A stretch of 64,000 nt of DNA from Rhizobium croatiense (GTDB lineage: Bacteria > Pseudomonadota > Alphaproteobacteria > Rhizobiales > Rhizobiaceae): assembly GCF_019793465.1 (NCBI RefSeq), contig NZ_JAILYJ010000017.1, positions 93,340 through 157,339 on the forward strand. The letters are read 5' to 3'. How positions within the stretch are numbered: the first letter of the stretch is position 1; the number at the start of each line of letters is the position of its first letter. The translations under genes were made by a program, and so were the position numbers. Under the pieces are notes generated by a model. The model saw only the letters and a program-made list of their open reading frames with translations, was not told where the DNA came from and searched no databases. Of this stretch, positions 25,938-34,070 are shown piece by piece.

Positions 25938-27140
25938 GTGGACAATTTCGATACGCCAGGCTCCTCGCGCGATGCGGCGCTGCTGCCCGATACCGGCGAG
26001 CCCGGCTTCGGCGTCTATGTCCATTGGCCCTTCTGCGCGGCGAAGTGTCCCTATTGCGACTTCAACAGCCATGTGCGCCACCAGCCGGTGGATCAAGAGC
26101 GCTTTGCCGCCGCCTTCCTGAAGGAGACGGCGGCGGTAAGGGCGATGAGCGGGCCGAAGACGGTGACGAGCATCTTCCTTGGCGGCGGCACGCCCTCGTT
26201 GATGCAGCCGGAAACGGTTGCCGCCATTCTCGACGGCATTGCCCGGCACTGGCACGTGCCTGATGGTATCGAGATCACCATGGAGGCCAATCCTTCCAGT
26301 GTCGAGGCCGAGCGCTTCCGCGGCTACCGGGCGGCCGGCGTCAATCGCGTCTCGCTCGGGGTGCAGGCGCTTGATGATCGCGACCTGAAATTCCTCGGCC
26401 GGCTGCATGACGTCGCCGATGCGCTGAAAGCGATCCGGCTCGCGCGCGACATTTTCCCGCGCATGTCCTTCGATCTCATCTATGCCCGGCCGGACCAGAC
26501 GGTCGAGGACTGGGAAAGGGAGCTGAAGCAGGCGATCGCCTATGCGGTCGATCATCTGTCGCTCTATCAGCTGACCATCGAGGAAGGTACGCCCTTCTAC
26601 GGCCTGCACAAGGCAGGCAAGCTGATCGTGCCGGATGGCGAGCAATCGGCCGTGCTCTATGAGGCGACGCAGGAGATCACCGCGCGCGAGGGCATGCCCG
26701 CCTATGAGGTTTCCAACCACGCCCGGCCGGGTGCGGAAAGCCGGCACAATCTGACCTACTGGCGTTACGGCGATTATGCCGGCATCGGGCCGGGCGCGCA
26801 CGGCCGGCTGACGCGCGGCCGCGAAAAAATCGCGACGGCGACCGAGCGCAAGCCGGAAGCCTGGCTCGACATGGTCGAGCGGGACGGCCACGGCATTCTC
26901 GACGAGGAGCGGCTGGGTTATGAGGAGCAGTCCGACGAATTGCTGCTGATGGGGCTGCGGCTCAGGGAAGGTGTCGACCTGGCCCGTTGGCAGCAGCTTT
27001 CCGGCCGCGAGCTCGATCCGAAGCGGGAAGAGTTTCTGCTCGAACATAAATTCATCGAGCGGATCGGCAATTCACGGCTGCGCTGCACGCCGGCGGGCAT
27101 GCTGATCCTCGATTCCGTCGTCGCCGATCTCGCCTGCTGA
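25938..27140 (+). CDS. hemW: Radical SAM haem chaperone HemW
   Basis: 400 aa, GTG start preceded by AAGG. The radical-SAM CxxxCxxC motif is in HWPFCAAKCPYCDFNSH near residue 32, followed by FLGGGTPSLM and the C-terminal HemW domain (DELLLMGLRLREGVDLARW). Once named oxygen-independent coproporphyrinogen oxidase-like, the group is now known to insert haem into respiratory proteins. It ends the rph-rdgB operon; rdgB-hemW pairing is common. Confidence 0.93.
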   Translation: MDNFDTPGSSRDAALLPDTGEPGFGVYVHWPFCAAKCPYCDFNSHVRHQPVDQERFAAAFLKETAAVRAMSGPKTVTSIFLGGGTPSLMQPETVAAILDGIARHWHVPDGIEITMEANPSSVEAERFRGYRAAGVNRVSLGVQALDDRDLKFLGRLHDVADALKAIRLARDIFPRMSFDLIYARPDQTVEDWERELKQAIAYAVDHLSLYQLTIEEGTPFYGLHKAGKLIVPDGEQSAVLYEATQEITAREGMPAYEVSNHARPGAESRHNLTYWRYGDYAGIGPGAHGRLTRGREKIATATERKPEAWLDMVERDGHGILDEERLGYEEQSDELLLMGLRLREGVDLARWQQLSGRELDPKREEFLLEHKFIERIGNSRLRCTPAGMLILDSVVADLAC

Positions 27141-27216
27141 CATCAGGACAACGGATTGTTTCCAGCGCGGCAGCGATGTCGCCATCCGCGCCGGAAACCA
27201 TGTTCACCTGTGCTAC

Positions 27217-27319
27217 TGCATAATTCCTTAAATCGAAATCGATTTAAGGATAAAATTATGCAGCAATTCAAAGTGCTACAGCGCCTTTTGCGCGTCTGAA
27301 GAGACGCGCGGCGCTGTAG
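27217..27319. repeat. Palindromic repeat, family C, reaching into the next gene's 3-prime end
   Basis: Two parts. First, TGCATAATTCCTTAAATCG (27217-27235) is mirrored by CGATTTAAGGA and ATTATGCA (27240-27262). Second, a long hairpin: CTACAGCGCC (27276-27285), TTTT, GCGCGTCT (27290-27297), GAAG, AGACGCGC, GGCGCTGTAG (27310-27319). I recall this type of sequence as abundant in Rhizobium intergenic DNA. The second hairpin lies inside the coding end of the saccharopine-dehydrogenase-like gene. Confidence 0.75.
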
Positions 27320-28388
27320 TGGCGCCCGCCTTGAACAGGCTGCCGGTCGGCGTCTTCAGGAACATCTCCAGCGGAATATGCTCCTGATGCAGGAAGCCGG
27401 TCGCCGGCAGCAGCCCGTCACGGACCATCTCGATGACGGCGACGACGGAGGCCGACGTCGTCCAGGCGATCGCCGTGCGGCGCGCGCCGGCAATGTCGAT
27501 CGGATAATAGGCGCGCACGAATTCCTTGCGGCGCAGGCTGCCATTCTCCGTCCCCTCGGCGGCGACGTGGACATAGACGACGTCGTCTTCGACGGGCGGC
27601 TTGGCATTGGTCAGAATCTCGCCGGCGAGTGCGCGCTTGTCGCGCATCAGAAGCTCATGGAAGAAGAAGTTCATCAGTTCCATATGGCCGGGATAACGCA
27701 TGGTCTTGTAGTCGAGATTGTCGATCTTGCCGAGCATGGTGTCGCACATGGTGCCGAGTCCGCCCGAGGTGGTGAAGGCTTCGAGCTTGACGCCGCCGAC
27801 ATAGATGGTCTCGTGCCATTCCATCGGCGAGACCAGCTTGCGCACACCGCCCTCGATGACCTCGCAATCGTTCAGATATTCGTTGACGACGCCTTCCGGC
27901 GACCAGTTGAAGGCATAACCGAGAAGGCCGGTCGGATGCTGCGGCAGGGCGCCGACGCGCATGCGGATCGAGCGGCAGCGCTCGAAGCCGTCGGCAAGGC
28001 TTGCGCCGACGATGCCGACGAAACCCGGCGCCAGGCCGCATTGCGGCGCCATCAGTCCGCGGGCCGTCTTCGACAGTTCGATGATGAAGTTGGTTGTGGG
28101 AACGTCTTCGGTCAGATCGAAATAATGGATGCCGGCAAGATGGGCGGCGCGGGCCAGTTCGATGTTTAGATGGTAAGGAAGGCAGGAGAGCACCGCCTCG
28201 ACAGTGGAGAGCAGTTCGCCAATGACCTGAGCGTCGGAAATATCGCCGGTGCGGCACTTGAAGGGCAGATCGCCCAGCGGCAATTGCGCGTCGACGCCGA
28301 TGACCTCGAAGCCGCCTTCATGCAACAGCGTCGCCGCCAGCCGTCCGACCTTGCCCAGGCCGAGAACGGCAATCTTTTTAAAACTCAT
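27276..28388 (-). CDS. Saccharopine dehydrogenase family protein
   Basis: 370 aa. N-terminal NAD(P)-binding Rossmann fold (KIAVLGLGKVGRLAATLLHE, GxGxxG), then the catalytic-domain region (CGLAPGFVGIVGASLADG; SGGLGTMCDTMLG). Relatives include saccharopine and carboxy(nor)spermidine dehydrogenases; I cannot choose between lysine degradation and polyamine synthesis. GGGAGG precedes ATG 28388. Oddly, the last dozen residues (from APRVSS) and the TAG stop are encoded by the family-C palindrome, so the natural C terminus was probably replaced or extended by repeat insertion. Confidence 0.8.
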   Translation of the reverse strand: MSFKKIAVLGLGKVGRLAATLLHEGGFEVIGVDAQLPLGDLPFKCRTGDISDAQVIGELLSTVEAVLSCLPYHLNIELARAAHLAGIHYFDLTEDVPTTNFIIELSKTARGLMAPQCGLAPGFVGIVGASLADGFERCRSIRMRVGALPQHPTGLLGYAFNWSPEGVVNEYLNDCEVIEGGVRKLVSPMEWHETIYVGGVKLEAFTTSGGLGTMCDTMLGKIDNLDYKTMRYPGHMELMNFFFHELLMRDKRALAGEILTNAKPPVEDDVVYVHVAAEGTENGSLRRKEFVRAYYPIDIAGARRTAIAWTTSASVVAVIEMVRDGLLPATGFLHQEHIPLEMFLKTPTGSLFKAGATTAPRVSSDAQKAL

Positions 28389-28493
28389 GCATATCCTCCC
28401 ACGCGCCCGCTCGGCGCTTTCATTTTTGTCCGATGCGCGCCGCTCCAAATCGGACGTGCACGGGATGGCCGGAGGTATAGAATAAAAAGCTTA

Positions 28494-28526
28494 TAAAGGA
28501 AAACGGCCGGGATCGCTCCCGGCCGT
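28494..28526 (-). terminator. Intrinsic terminator after dnaA
   Basis: On the minus strand ACGGCCGGGA, loop GCGA, TCCCGGCCGT, followed by TTTTCCTTTAT. The 10-bp perfect stem ends 25 bases after the dnaA stop, separating it from the downstream dehydrogenase gene. Confidence 0.85.
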
Positions 28527-28550
28527 CGAATTCCCTCGAAAATCCACCAC

Positions 28551-30101
28551 TTATTCGTTGATCAGCCGCTTCAGCAGCTCGATTTCGTGCGAAAGCTTGG
28601 TGTCTCCCGATATCAGCTCCTCGATCTTGCGCACGGCGTGCAGCACGGTCGTGTGATCACGCCCGCCGAAACGGCGGCCGATCTCGGGGAAGGAGCGCGG
28701 TGTCAGCGTCTTCGACAGATACATGGCGATCTGGCGCGGCTTGACGATGACGCGGGTGCGGCGATTGGAGACCAGTTCCTGGCGCGAGACATTGTAGTGC
28801 CTGGCGACGATGCGCTGGATATCCTCGATGCGCACACGGCGCGGCTCGCCGGAGCCGACGAGATGGGCGAGCAGTTCGTCGACGCGCTCGATCGACAGGT
28901 TCGGCTCGAAGGAGCGACGGAAGATCAGCTGGTTGAAGGCGCCTTCGAGTTCGCGGCCGCTGGCCGTGATGTTGCGGGCGACGTGCTGGAGCAGGTCGGC
29001 CGGAATTTCGAGCGACGGATCCTCCAGGCGGGCGGCCGCAAGGCGCCGCTTGAGGATTTCGAGACGCATTTCGTAATCCGGCGCGTCGAGTTCGATCGCC
29101 ACACCGCCCTGCAGGCGCGAGCGGACGCGGGGATCGAGCGATTCCAGCTCCCAGGGCGCGCGGTCGGCGGCGACGACCACCTGCTTGGCGCTGTCGAGCA
29201 GCATGTTGAGGAGATGGCAGAATTCGTGCTGGATCATCTTGCCCTGCAGGAACTGCATGTCGTCGATGATCAAGAGGTCGATGTTGCGCAGCGAATCCTT
29301 CAGCGTCAGCGCGTCGTTGTCGCGGATCGCGGTGGCGAAGCGCCACATGAAATATTCCGCCGTCAGATAGACGACGCGCAGAGCCCGCGGGTTCTGCACC
29401 GCCGCATTGGCGATCGCCTGCAGCAGGTGGGTCTTGCCGAGCCCGACCGTCGAATGGACGAAGAGCGGATTGAAGCGCACGGCGCCGGAACCGGCCTCAG
29501 CAATCGTCTTGGCAGCCGCAAGCGCGACGCGGTTGGAGCTGCCTTCCACGAAAGTTTCGAAGGTGAAACGGCTATCGAGCGGCGAACCGAAGAGCGGCGA
29601 ACCAAAGCTTGCCGGCCTTGCAGCGGCAACAGCCGAAACCGTCTGCTGGACGGCCTGGCCGGCCGGCTGGGCGCTTGGCTGGCGGCGCATCTGCGCGGGA
29701 GCAGCCGGCTCGGGCTGGACCACCTCGTCGGCGGCCTTCATGCCGCTGCGCGTCGCCGTGCGCACCAGGATTTCGATCTTCAAGATTTCCGGATCTTCGG
29801 CCTGGAACAGACCGGTGATGAGATCGAGATAACGATTGTTGATCCACGACTTCAGGAAGGTCGTGGGCACCGACAGGCGAACGACGCTCTTCGATACCGA
29901 ATGCAGCTTCAACCTGGCAAACCAGCTGGCATAGACATCAGGGCCGACCTGGGCCTTCAAGCGCGCGCTGACGCGCTCGAACAAAATGCTCTGCTTCATT
30001 TCCGCCTTTGCTTCCCCCATTTCCAGGCGAATGGAGCCGAACGCCTGCGGTGCCGCATCCCCGTTGTCGTGCCCGCCTGCCGTCATCGTATTCATCTGCA
30101 T
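28551..30101 (-). CDS. dnaA: Chromosomal replication initiator DnaA
   Basis: 516 aa. Domain I near MKQSILFERVSARLKAQVGP with the WF of YASWFARLKLH; a Gln/Ala/Pro-rich domain II; AAA+ domain III with Walker A VGLGKTHLL and Walker B LLIIDDMQFLQ; domain IV with the DnaA-box-reading signature FGGRDHTTVLHAVRKIE. Start ATG 30101 (MQMNTMTAGG) has AAAGGCGG upstream; ATG 30122 would add seven codons. The gene is near rpsT as in other rhizobia. A long non-coding region lies upstream. Confidence 0.95.
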   Translation of the reverse strand: MQMNTMTAGGHDNGDAAPQAFGSIRLEMGEAKAEMKQSILFERVSARLKAQVGPDVYASWFARLKLHSVSKSVVRLSVPTTFLKSWINNRYLDLITGLFQAEDPEILKIEILVRTATRSGMKAADEVVQPEPAAPAQMRRQPSAQPAGQAVQQTVSAVAAARPASFGSPLFGSPLDSRFTFETFVEGSSNRVALAAAKTIAEAGSGAVRFNPLFVHSTVGLGKTHLLQAIANAAVQNPRALRVVYLTAEYFMWRFATAIRDNDALTLKDSLRNIDLLIIDDMQFLQGKMIQHEFCHLLNMLLDSAKQVVVAADRAPWELESLDPRVRSRLQGGVAIELDAPDYEMRLEILKRRLAAARLEDPSLEIPADLLQHVARNITASGRELEGAFNQLIFRRSFEPNLSIERVDELLAHLVGSGEPRRVRIEDIQRIVARHYNVSRQELVSNRRTRVIVKPRQIAMYLSKTLTPRSFPEIGRRFGGRDHTTVLHAVRKIEELISGDTKLSHEIELLKRLINE

Positions 30102-30884
30102 AATGCCGCCTTTCAATTCCACCGGGCGGCCTCCGCTAAAACAGCCGCCCGAGCATTCCCCGCCTTTGACGGGCTGGCGGCATCCTCATGAAGCCACTCG
30201 CCTGCCGGTTCACTCAAACATGGCGCAGAACACCGGTGCAGGTACCGCGTTCATGCGGCGACCTTCATCGGCCTTCCGTGCCAGGCTGGCGGTCGATCCT
30301 CGTTTTCGGCCGACCAGCCCGAACGCAATATTACTATCCCTATCCGGCAGCTCACGTTAAACGTGTGGTTGCCATAGGCACAAAACATCCCTGCCCCGTA
30401 ACAGCCACGTTACGGCTCAAATCCGTCGAGTGCTTGAAAAAACGGAAGCGCAAGGCTCCGTAACAAATGGCACAAACTTATCGCCCTGCCGACGTGGCAG
30501 TTAAGACCGAGCCTCTGCAGGTGATGTCCGCGCCCTTTGTTGGAAGCCATTTAGGCAGGATCAAATGGCAAGATCAACGATGAATTTTACGCAAAATTAA
30601 GATGCGGCCATTGACTCCGTCCGCCCTTTTCGGGCGTCACACCAGCGTCAAAAAAGAATCGCTTTTGAATCAAGGAGATTCCCCGTTCGGGCTATTTTGA
30701 CACGCAAAGAAAGAAAAAAAATAAAAATCTTCTTGACTCGCCCAGGGTCCCCGGAGCGCAGGCCAGAGTCGCGCGGCGCGAAAGCATCCTTGCGCAAGCT
30801 ATTGTTTTTCAAAGACTTTTCCTGTCATGGCGTTGACACGAAACAGTCGTGCGATTAACCATGAAGACGCCAATCAGCGGAATC
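30102..30884. other. Long non-coding region between dnaA and rpsT
   Basis: About 780 bases without a credible gene. It is AT-richer in its second half (A-rich run at 30707-30729) and presumably carries the dnaA promoter and leader. I see no cluster of TTATCCACA-type DnaA boxes and no recognisable RNA gene. A few TTGAC-like hexamers face the plus strand (for example 30833-30838 TTGACA), away from dnaA. Short ORFs here overlap the dnaA leader and look random. Confidence 0.5.
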
Positions 30885-30911
30885 GAAAAAGCCCGGTAAA
30901 ATTACCGGGCT
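30885..30911 (-). terminator. Intrinsic terminator after rpsT
   Basis: On the minus strand AGCCCGGTAA, a short loop, TTACCGGGCT and then TTTTT. It ends transcription of rpsT about 30 bases after its stop codon, before the dnaA leader region. Confidence 0.88.
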
Positions 30912-30941
30912 AATCATAACGAGGAGGTCGTTAACGGAAGA

Positions 30942-31220
30942 TTACGCGGTCGCGGAGACCGAAAGAGCCTTCACACGAGCGGCCAGGCGCGAGACCTTGC
31001 GCGATGCCGTGTTGGAGTGCAGCACGCCCTTGCTGGCGGCGCGGGCAAGCTCCGGCTGGGCGGCCAGGAAAGCGGCCTTCGCCTTGTCGGCGTCACCGGA
31101 TGCGATAGCCTCTTCGACCTGGCGAACGAAAGTGCGAACGCGCGAGCGACGAGCCTTATTGACGTCGGTACGGCGGGCGATCTTGCGGGTCGCTTTTTTC
31201 GCCGAAGTTGTATTGGCCAT
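30942..31220 (-). CDS. rpsT: 30S ribosomal protein S20
   Basis: 92-aa basic helical protein that binds 16S rRNA. MANTTSAKKATRKIARRTDV and VRTFVRQVEEAIASGD are typical of S20. The start at 31220 is chosen for the family N terminus and an AGAGAGG upstream; the nine-codon extension to 31247 is not conserved in the family. It has its own terminator and lies upstream of dnaA on the same strand. Confidence 0.96.
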   Translation of the reverse strand: MANTTSAKKATRKIARRTDVNKARRSRVRTFVRQVEEAIASGDADKAKAAFLAAQPELARAASKGVLHSNTASRKVSRLAARVKALSVSATA

Positions 31221-31411
31221 GGATGCCTCTCTCAAGAATTCGAACAAACTCCGCCATTACCGCGGGCCCTGCGGCCACAAAATCCAGCAATGCGGGAGCA
31301 ATCGCGGAAAACCAGAGCGGCTTTCCGAACCGTGGGCGGGCATATAACCCTAAAGCCGGCCCACGTCAACGCGGATTTTCAAGCTTTCCAGCCGGAAGCA
31401 TCGAAAAGCAT

Positions 31412-32185
31412 TCAACGGTGCTGAAAGGCAGGTTTGCGCTTCTCGACAAAGGCCGCCATGCCTTCTTTCTGATCATCGGTAGCAAAGAGACTGTGAAACA
31501 GACGGCGCTCGAAGCGAAGCCCCTCCTCCAGCGTCGTCTCGAAGGCACGGTTGACCGCCTCCTTGGCCATCATCACCGAGGGCTGCGAAAGGGAAGCGAT
31601 CTTTTCCGCCGCGGCAAGCGCCTCGTCGAGCAGACGCTCGGGCGCCACCACACGCGAAACGAGTCCCGATCGTTCGGCTTCCGCCGCATCCATCATCCGG
31701 CCGGTCAGGACGAGATCCATCGCCTTCGCCTTGCCGACGGCGCGCGTCAGCCGCTGCGAGCCGCCCATGCCGGGGATGACGCCGAGGGTGATTTCCGGCT
31801 GGCCGAACTTCGCCGTCTCCGAGGCGATGATGAAATCGCACATCATGGCAAGCTCACAGCCGCCGCCGAGGGCAAAGCCGCTGACGGCGGCGATGACCGG
31901 CTTGCGCGCCTTGGCGATGTCGTCCCAGCCGCTGATGAAATCACTCTTATAGATGTCGGCGAACTGGAGCGACTGCATCTCCTTGATATCGGCGCCGGCG
32001 GCAAAGGCGCGCTCGGAGCCGGTGATGACGATGGCGCCGATCGCCTCGTCGGCATGAAAGGCGGCGTAGGCCGCCTTCAGCTCCTTCAGGACGGTGGAAT
32101 TCAATGCATTCAGCGCCTGCGGGCGGTTCAGCGTGACGAGGCCGATATTGCCTCGGGTTTCGACGATCAATGTCTCGTAAGCCAT
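31412..32185 (-). CDS. Enoyl-CoA hydratase
   Basis: 257-aa crotonase-fold enzyme hydrating trans-2-enoyl-CoA in beta-oxidation. Both catalytic glutamates are visible: ALGGGCELAMMCD and FGQPEITLGVIPGMGGSQRL; the oxyanion-hole segment is AFAAGADIKEM. Start 32185 (MAYETL) follows GGGAGA. It lies just after mutM on the same strand, an arrangement I recall from other rhizobia where the gene is labelled fadB1. Confidence 0.92.
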   Translation of the reverse strand: MAYETLIVETRGNIGLVTLNRPQALNALNSTVLKELKAAYAAFHADEAIGAIVITGSERAFAAGADIKEMQSLQFADIYKSDFISGWDDIAKARKPVIAAVSGFALGGGCELAMMCDFIIASETAKFGQPEITLGVIPGMGGSQRLTRAVGKAKAMDLVLTGRMMDAAEAERSGLVSRVVAPERLLDEALAAAEKIASLSQPSVMMAKEAVNRAFETTLEEGLRFERRLFHSLFATDDQKEGMAAFVEKRKPAFQHR

Positions 32186-32205
32186 GCTGGTCTCCCGGTT
32201 CTCTC

Positions 32206-33096
32206 TTATTTCTGGCAGGCGGCGCAATAGAAGGTGGAGCGACCCGCCTGCACGATACGGGCGACCGTACCGCCGCAGCCGGGCGTGCCGCAAGCCTGAC
32301 CTTCGCGATCATAGACGGAGAAGGAATGCTGGAAATAACCAAGCGATCCGTCCGTCTGGATATGGTCGCGCAGCGAGGATCCGCCGGCGGCGATCGCATC
32401 GGCGATGACGTCGCGGATCGAGGCGACGAGCAGGCCGAGCTTTTCCTTCGGCTTGCCGCCCGGCGTCACCAGGGTGCCGGCGGCGCGAATCGGCGAAAGA
32501 TGCGAACGCCACAGCGCCTCGCAGACATATATATTGCCGAGACCGGCGATGTTCTTCTGGTCGAGAAGCGCGCTCTTCATGGGCTGAGCCTTGTCGCGGA
32601 AACGGTCGGCGAGATAGGCGGCGCCGAGATCGTTTCCCGTCGGCTCCGGGCCGAGATCGCGGAAGAAAGGGTGGGCGGCGAGATCGGCACGTCTTACCAT
32701 ATCCATGAAGCCGAAACGGCGCGGGTCGTTATAGACGACGCGGCGCGGGCCGCCCGAGCCCTCGAGATGAAAGACGACATGATCGTGCTTCTCGTCCTTG
32801 GTGCGGGCATGGTAGAATTCGCCCGGCATCGCCGAGGCCGCACCCTCCTCGATACGGAAGGAACCGGACATGCCGAGATGGGAAATCAGTGTATTGCCGT
32901 CATCGAGATCAACCAGCAGATATTTGGCGCGGCGGCCAAGCCCGATAATGGTGCGGCCGGAAACCCTGTCCGCCAGGGCATCGGGAAAGGGGAAGCGCAG
33001 ATCCCTGCGGCGCAGCTCCAGCCTTGCGACGCGAGCCCCCTCCATCGCCGGCGCCAGCCCGCGTTTGACCGTTTCGACTTCTGGCAATTCCGGCAT
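32206..33096 (-). CDS. mutM: Formamidopyrimidine-DNA glycosylase (Fpg)
   Basis: 296-aa bifunctional glycosylase/AP lyase removing 8-oxoguanine. It begins with the catalytic MPELPEVETV (Pro2 nucleophile, Glu3), carries the helix-two-turn-helix region and ends with a complete zinc finger: CGTPGCGG and FYCAACQK give four cysteines. The start at 33096 is forced by the Pro2 requirement. Divergent from ubiE, as in related genomes. Confidence 0.97.
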   Translation of the reverse strand: MPELPEVETVKRGLAPAMEGARVARLELRRRDLRFPFPDALADRVSGRTIIGLGRRAKYLLVDLDDGNTLISHLGMSGSFRIEEGAASAMPGEFYHARTKDEKHDHVVFHLEGSGGPRRVVYNDPRRFGFMDMVRRADLAAHPFFRDLGPEPTGNDLGAAYLADRFRDKAQPMKSALLDQKNIAGLGNIYVCEALWRSHLSPIRAAGTLVTPGGKPKEKLGLLVASIRDVIADAIAAGGSSLRDHIQTDGSLGYFQHSFSVYDREGQACGTPGCGGTVARIVQAGRSTFYCAACQK

Positions 33097-33246
33097 CTTA
33101 ACCCATCTATATCGAACGTGTTTCAACCGAGGTCGATGTGCGCTATAGCGCCAGTGAGCCGCGGAGAGCGCGGCCCAGTGATAACGTCGCGCGCGGTCTT
33201 TCGCTATGGCCGCCGTGCCCGAATCTTGAAGGAACGGAGCAGCCTG

Positions 33247-34023
33247 ATGTCAGAAAGCCGCACTTCCGCCGATGGCGGCATGGAGACCTCCTACGGCTTT
33301 CGCGAAGTGCCCGGCGGCGAGAAGCAGGGCCTGGTCAACCAGGTGTTCCACAAGGTCGCCAAACGCTACGACATCATGAACGACGTCATGTCGATGGGCA
33401 TGCACCGCGCCTGGAAGGATGCGATGATCGCCGCGCTCAATCCGCGCAAGGAACCGGGCTACAAGGTGCTCGACGTTGCCGGCGGCACCGGCGACATCGC
33501 CTTCCGCATCGTCGAGGCTTCGGGCCGGCAGGCGCATGCGACCGTGCTCGACATCAACGGCTCGATGCTCGGCGTCGGCGCCGAACGGGCGGAAAAGAAG
33601 AAGCTTTCCGGCAATCTGACCTTCGTCGAGGCCAATGCCGAGGAACTGCCCTTCGAGGCCGCCAGCTTCGACGCCTATACGATCGCCTTCGGCATCCGCA
33701 ACGTGCCGCGGATCGACGTCGCACTGGCTCAGGCCTATCGTGTGCTGAAGCGCGGCGGACGCCTGCTGGTCCTGGAATTTTCCGAAGTCGACATGCCGCT
33801 GCTCGACAAGATCTATGACGCCTGGTCGTTCAACGCCATTCCGCAATTCGGCAAGGCGATCACCGGCGATGCCGAACCCTACCAGTATCTGGTGGAATCG
33901 ATCCGCAAGTTCCCGAACCAGGAGAATTTCGCGGCGATGATCCGCCAGGCCGGCTTTTCGCGCGTCAGCTACACCAATTATACCGGCGGCATCGCCGCAC
34001 TGCATTCCGGCTGGAAGCTCTGA
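33247..34023 (+). CDS. ubiE: Ubiquinone/menaquinone biosynthesis C-methyltransferase UbiE
   Basis: 258-aa SAM methyltransferase. Signatures: FHKVAKRYDIMNDVMSMGMH, SAM loop VLDVAGGTGDIAF, FGIRNVPRIDVALAQAYRVL and the C-terminal NYTGGIAALHSGWKL. Catalyses the C-methylation step of ubiquinone synthesis. ATG 33247 is close to GGAACGGAGCAG. ubiB follows after 47 bases. Confidence 0.96.
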   Translation: MSESRTSADGGMETSYGFREVPGGEKQGLVNQVFHKVAKRYDIMNDVMSMGMHRAWKDAMIAALNPRKEPGYKVLDVAGGTGDIAFRIVEASGRQAHATVLDINGSMLGVGAERAEKKKLSGNLTFVEANAEELPFEAASFDAYTIAFGIRNVPRIDVALAQAYRVLKRGGRLLVLEFSEVDMPLLDKIYDAWSFNAIPQFGKAITGDAEPYQYLVESIRKFPNQENFAAMIRQAGFSRVSYTNYTGGIAALHSGWKL

Positions 34024-34070
34024 GTGAATATGGGAAGCAAGACAGACCTCCCTCGGCGGAGCATTTCGGC

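Noticed and set aside
24672..27047. Very long open frame on the minus strand opposite rdgB and hemW
   Set aside because: It lies opposite four well-supported genes, is rich in Arg, Gly, Asp and His without any domain, and is a typical mirror frame of high-GC coding DNA. The same applies to long minus frames opposite glnD, murJ, the hydantoinase and the urocanase-like genes.
30102..30941. Chromosomal origin next to dnaA
   Set aside because: No cluster of DnaA boxes is visible, and in Rhizobiales the origin is normally near hemE, not dnaA.
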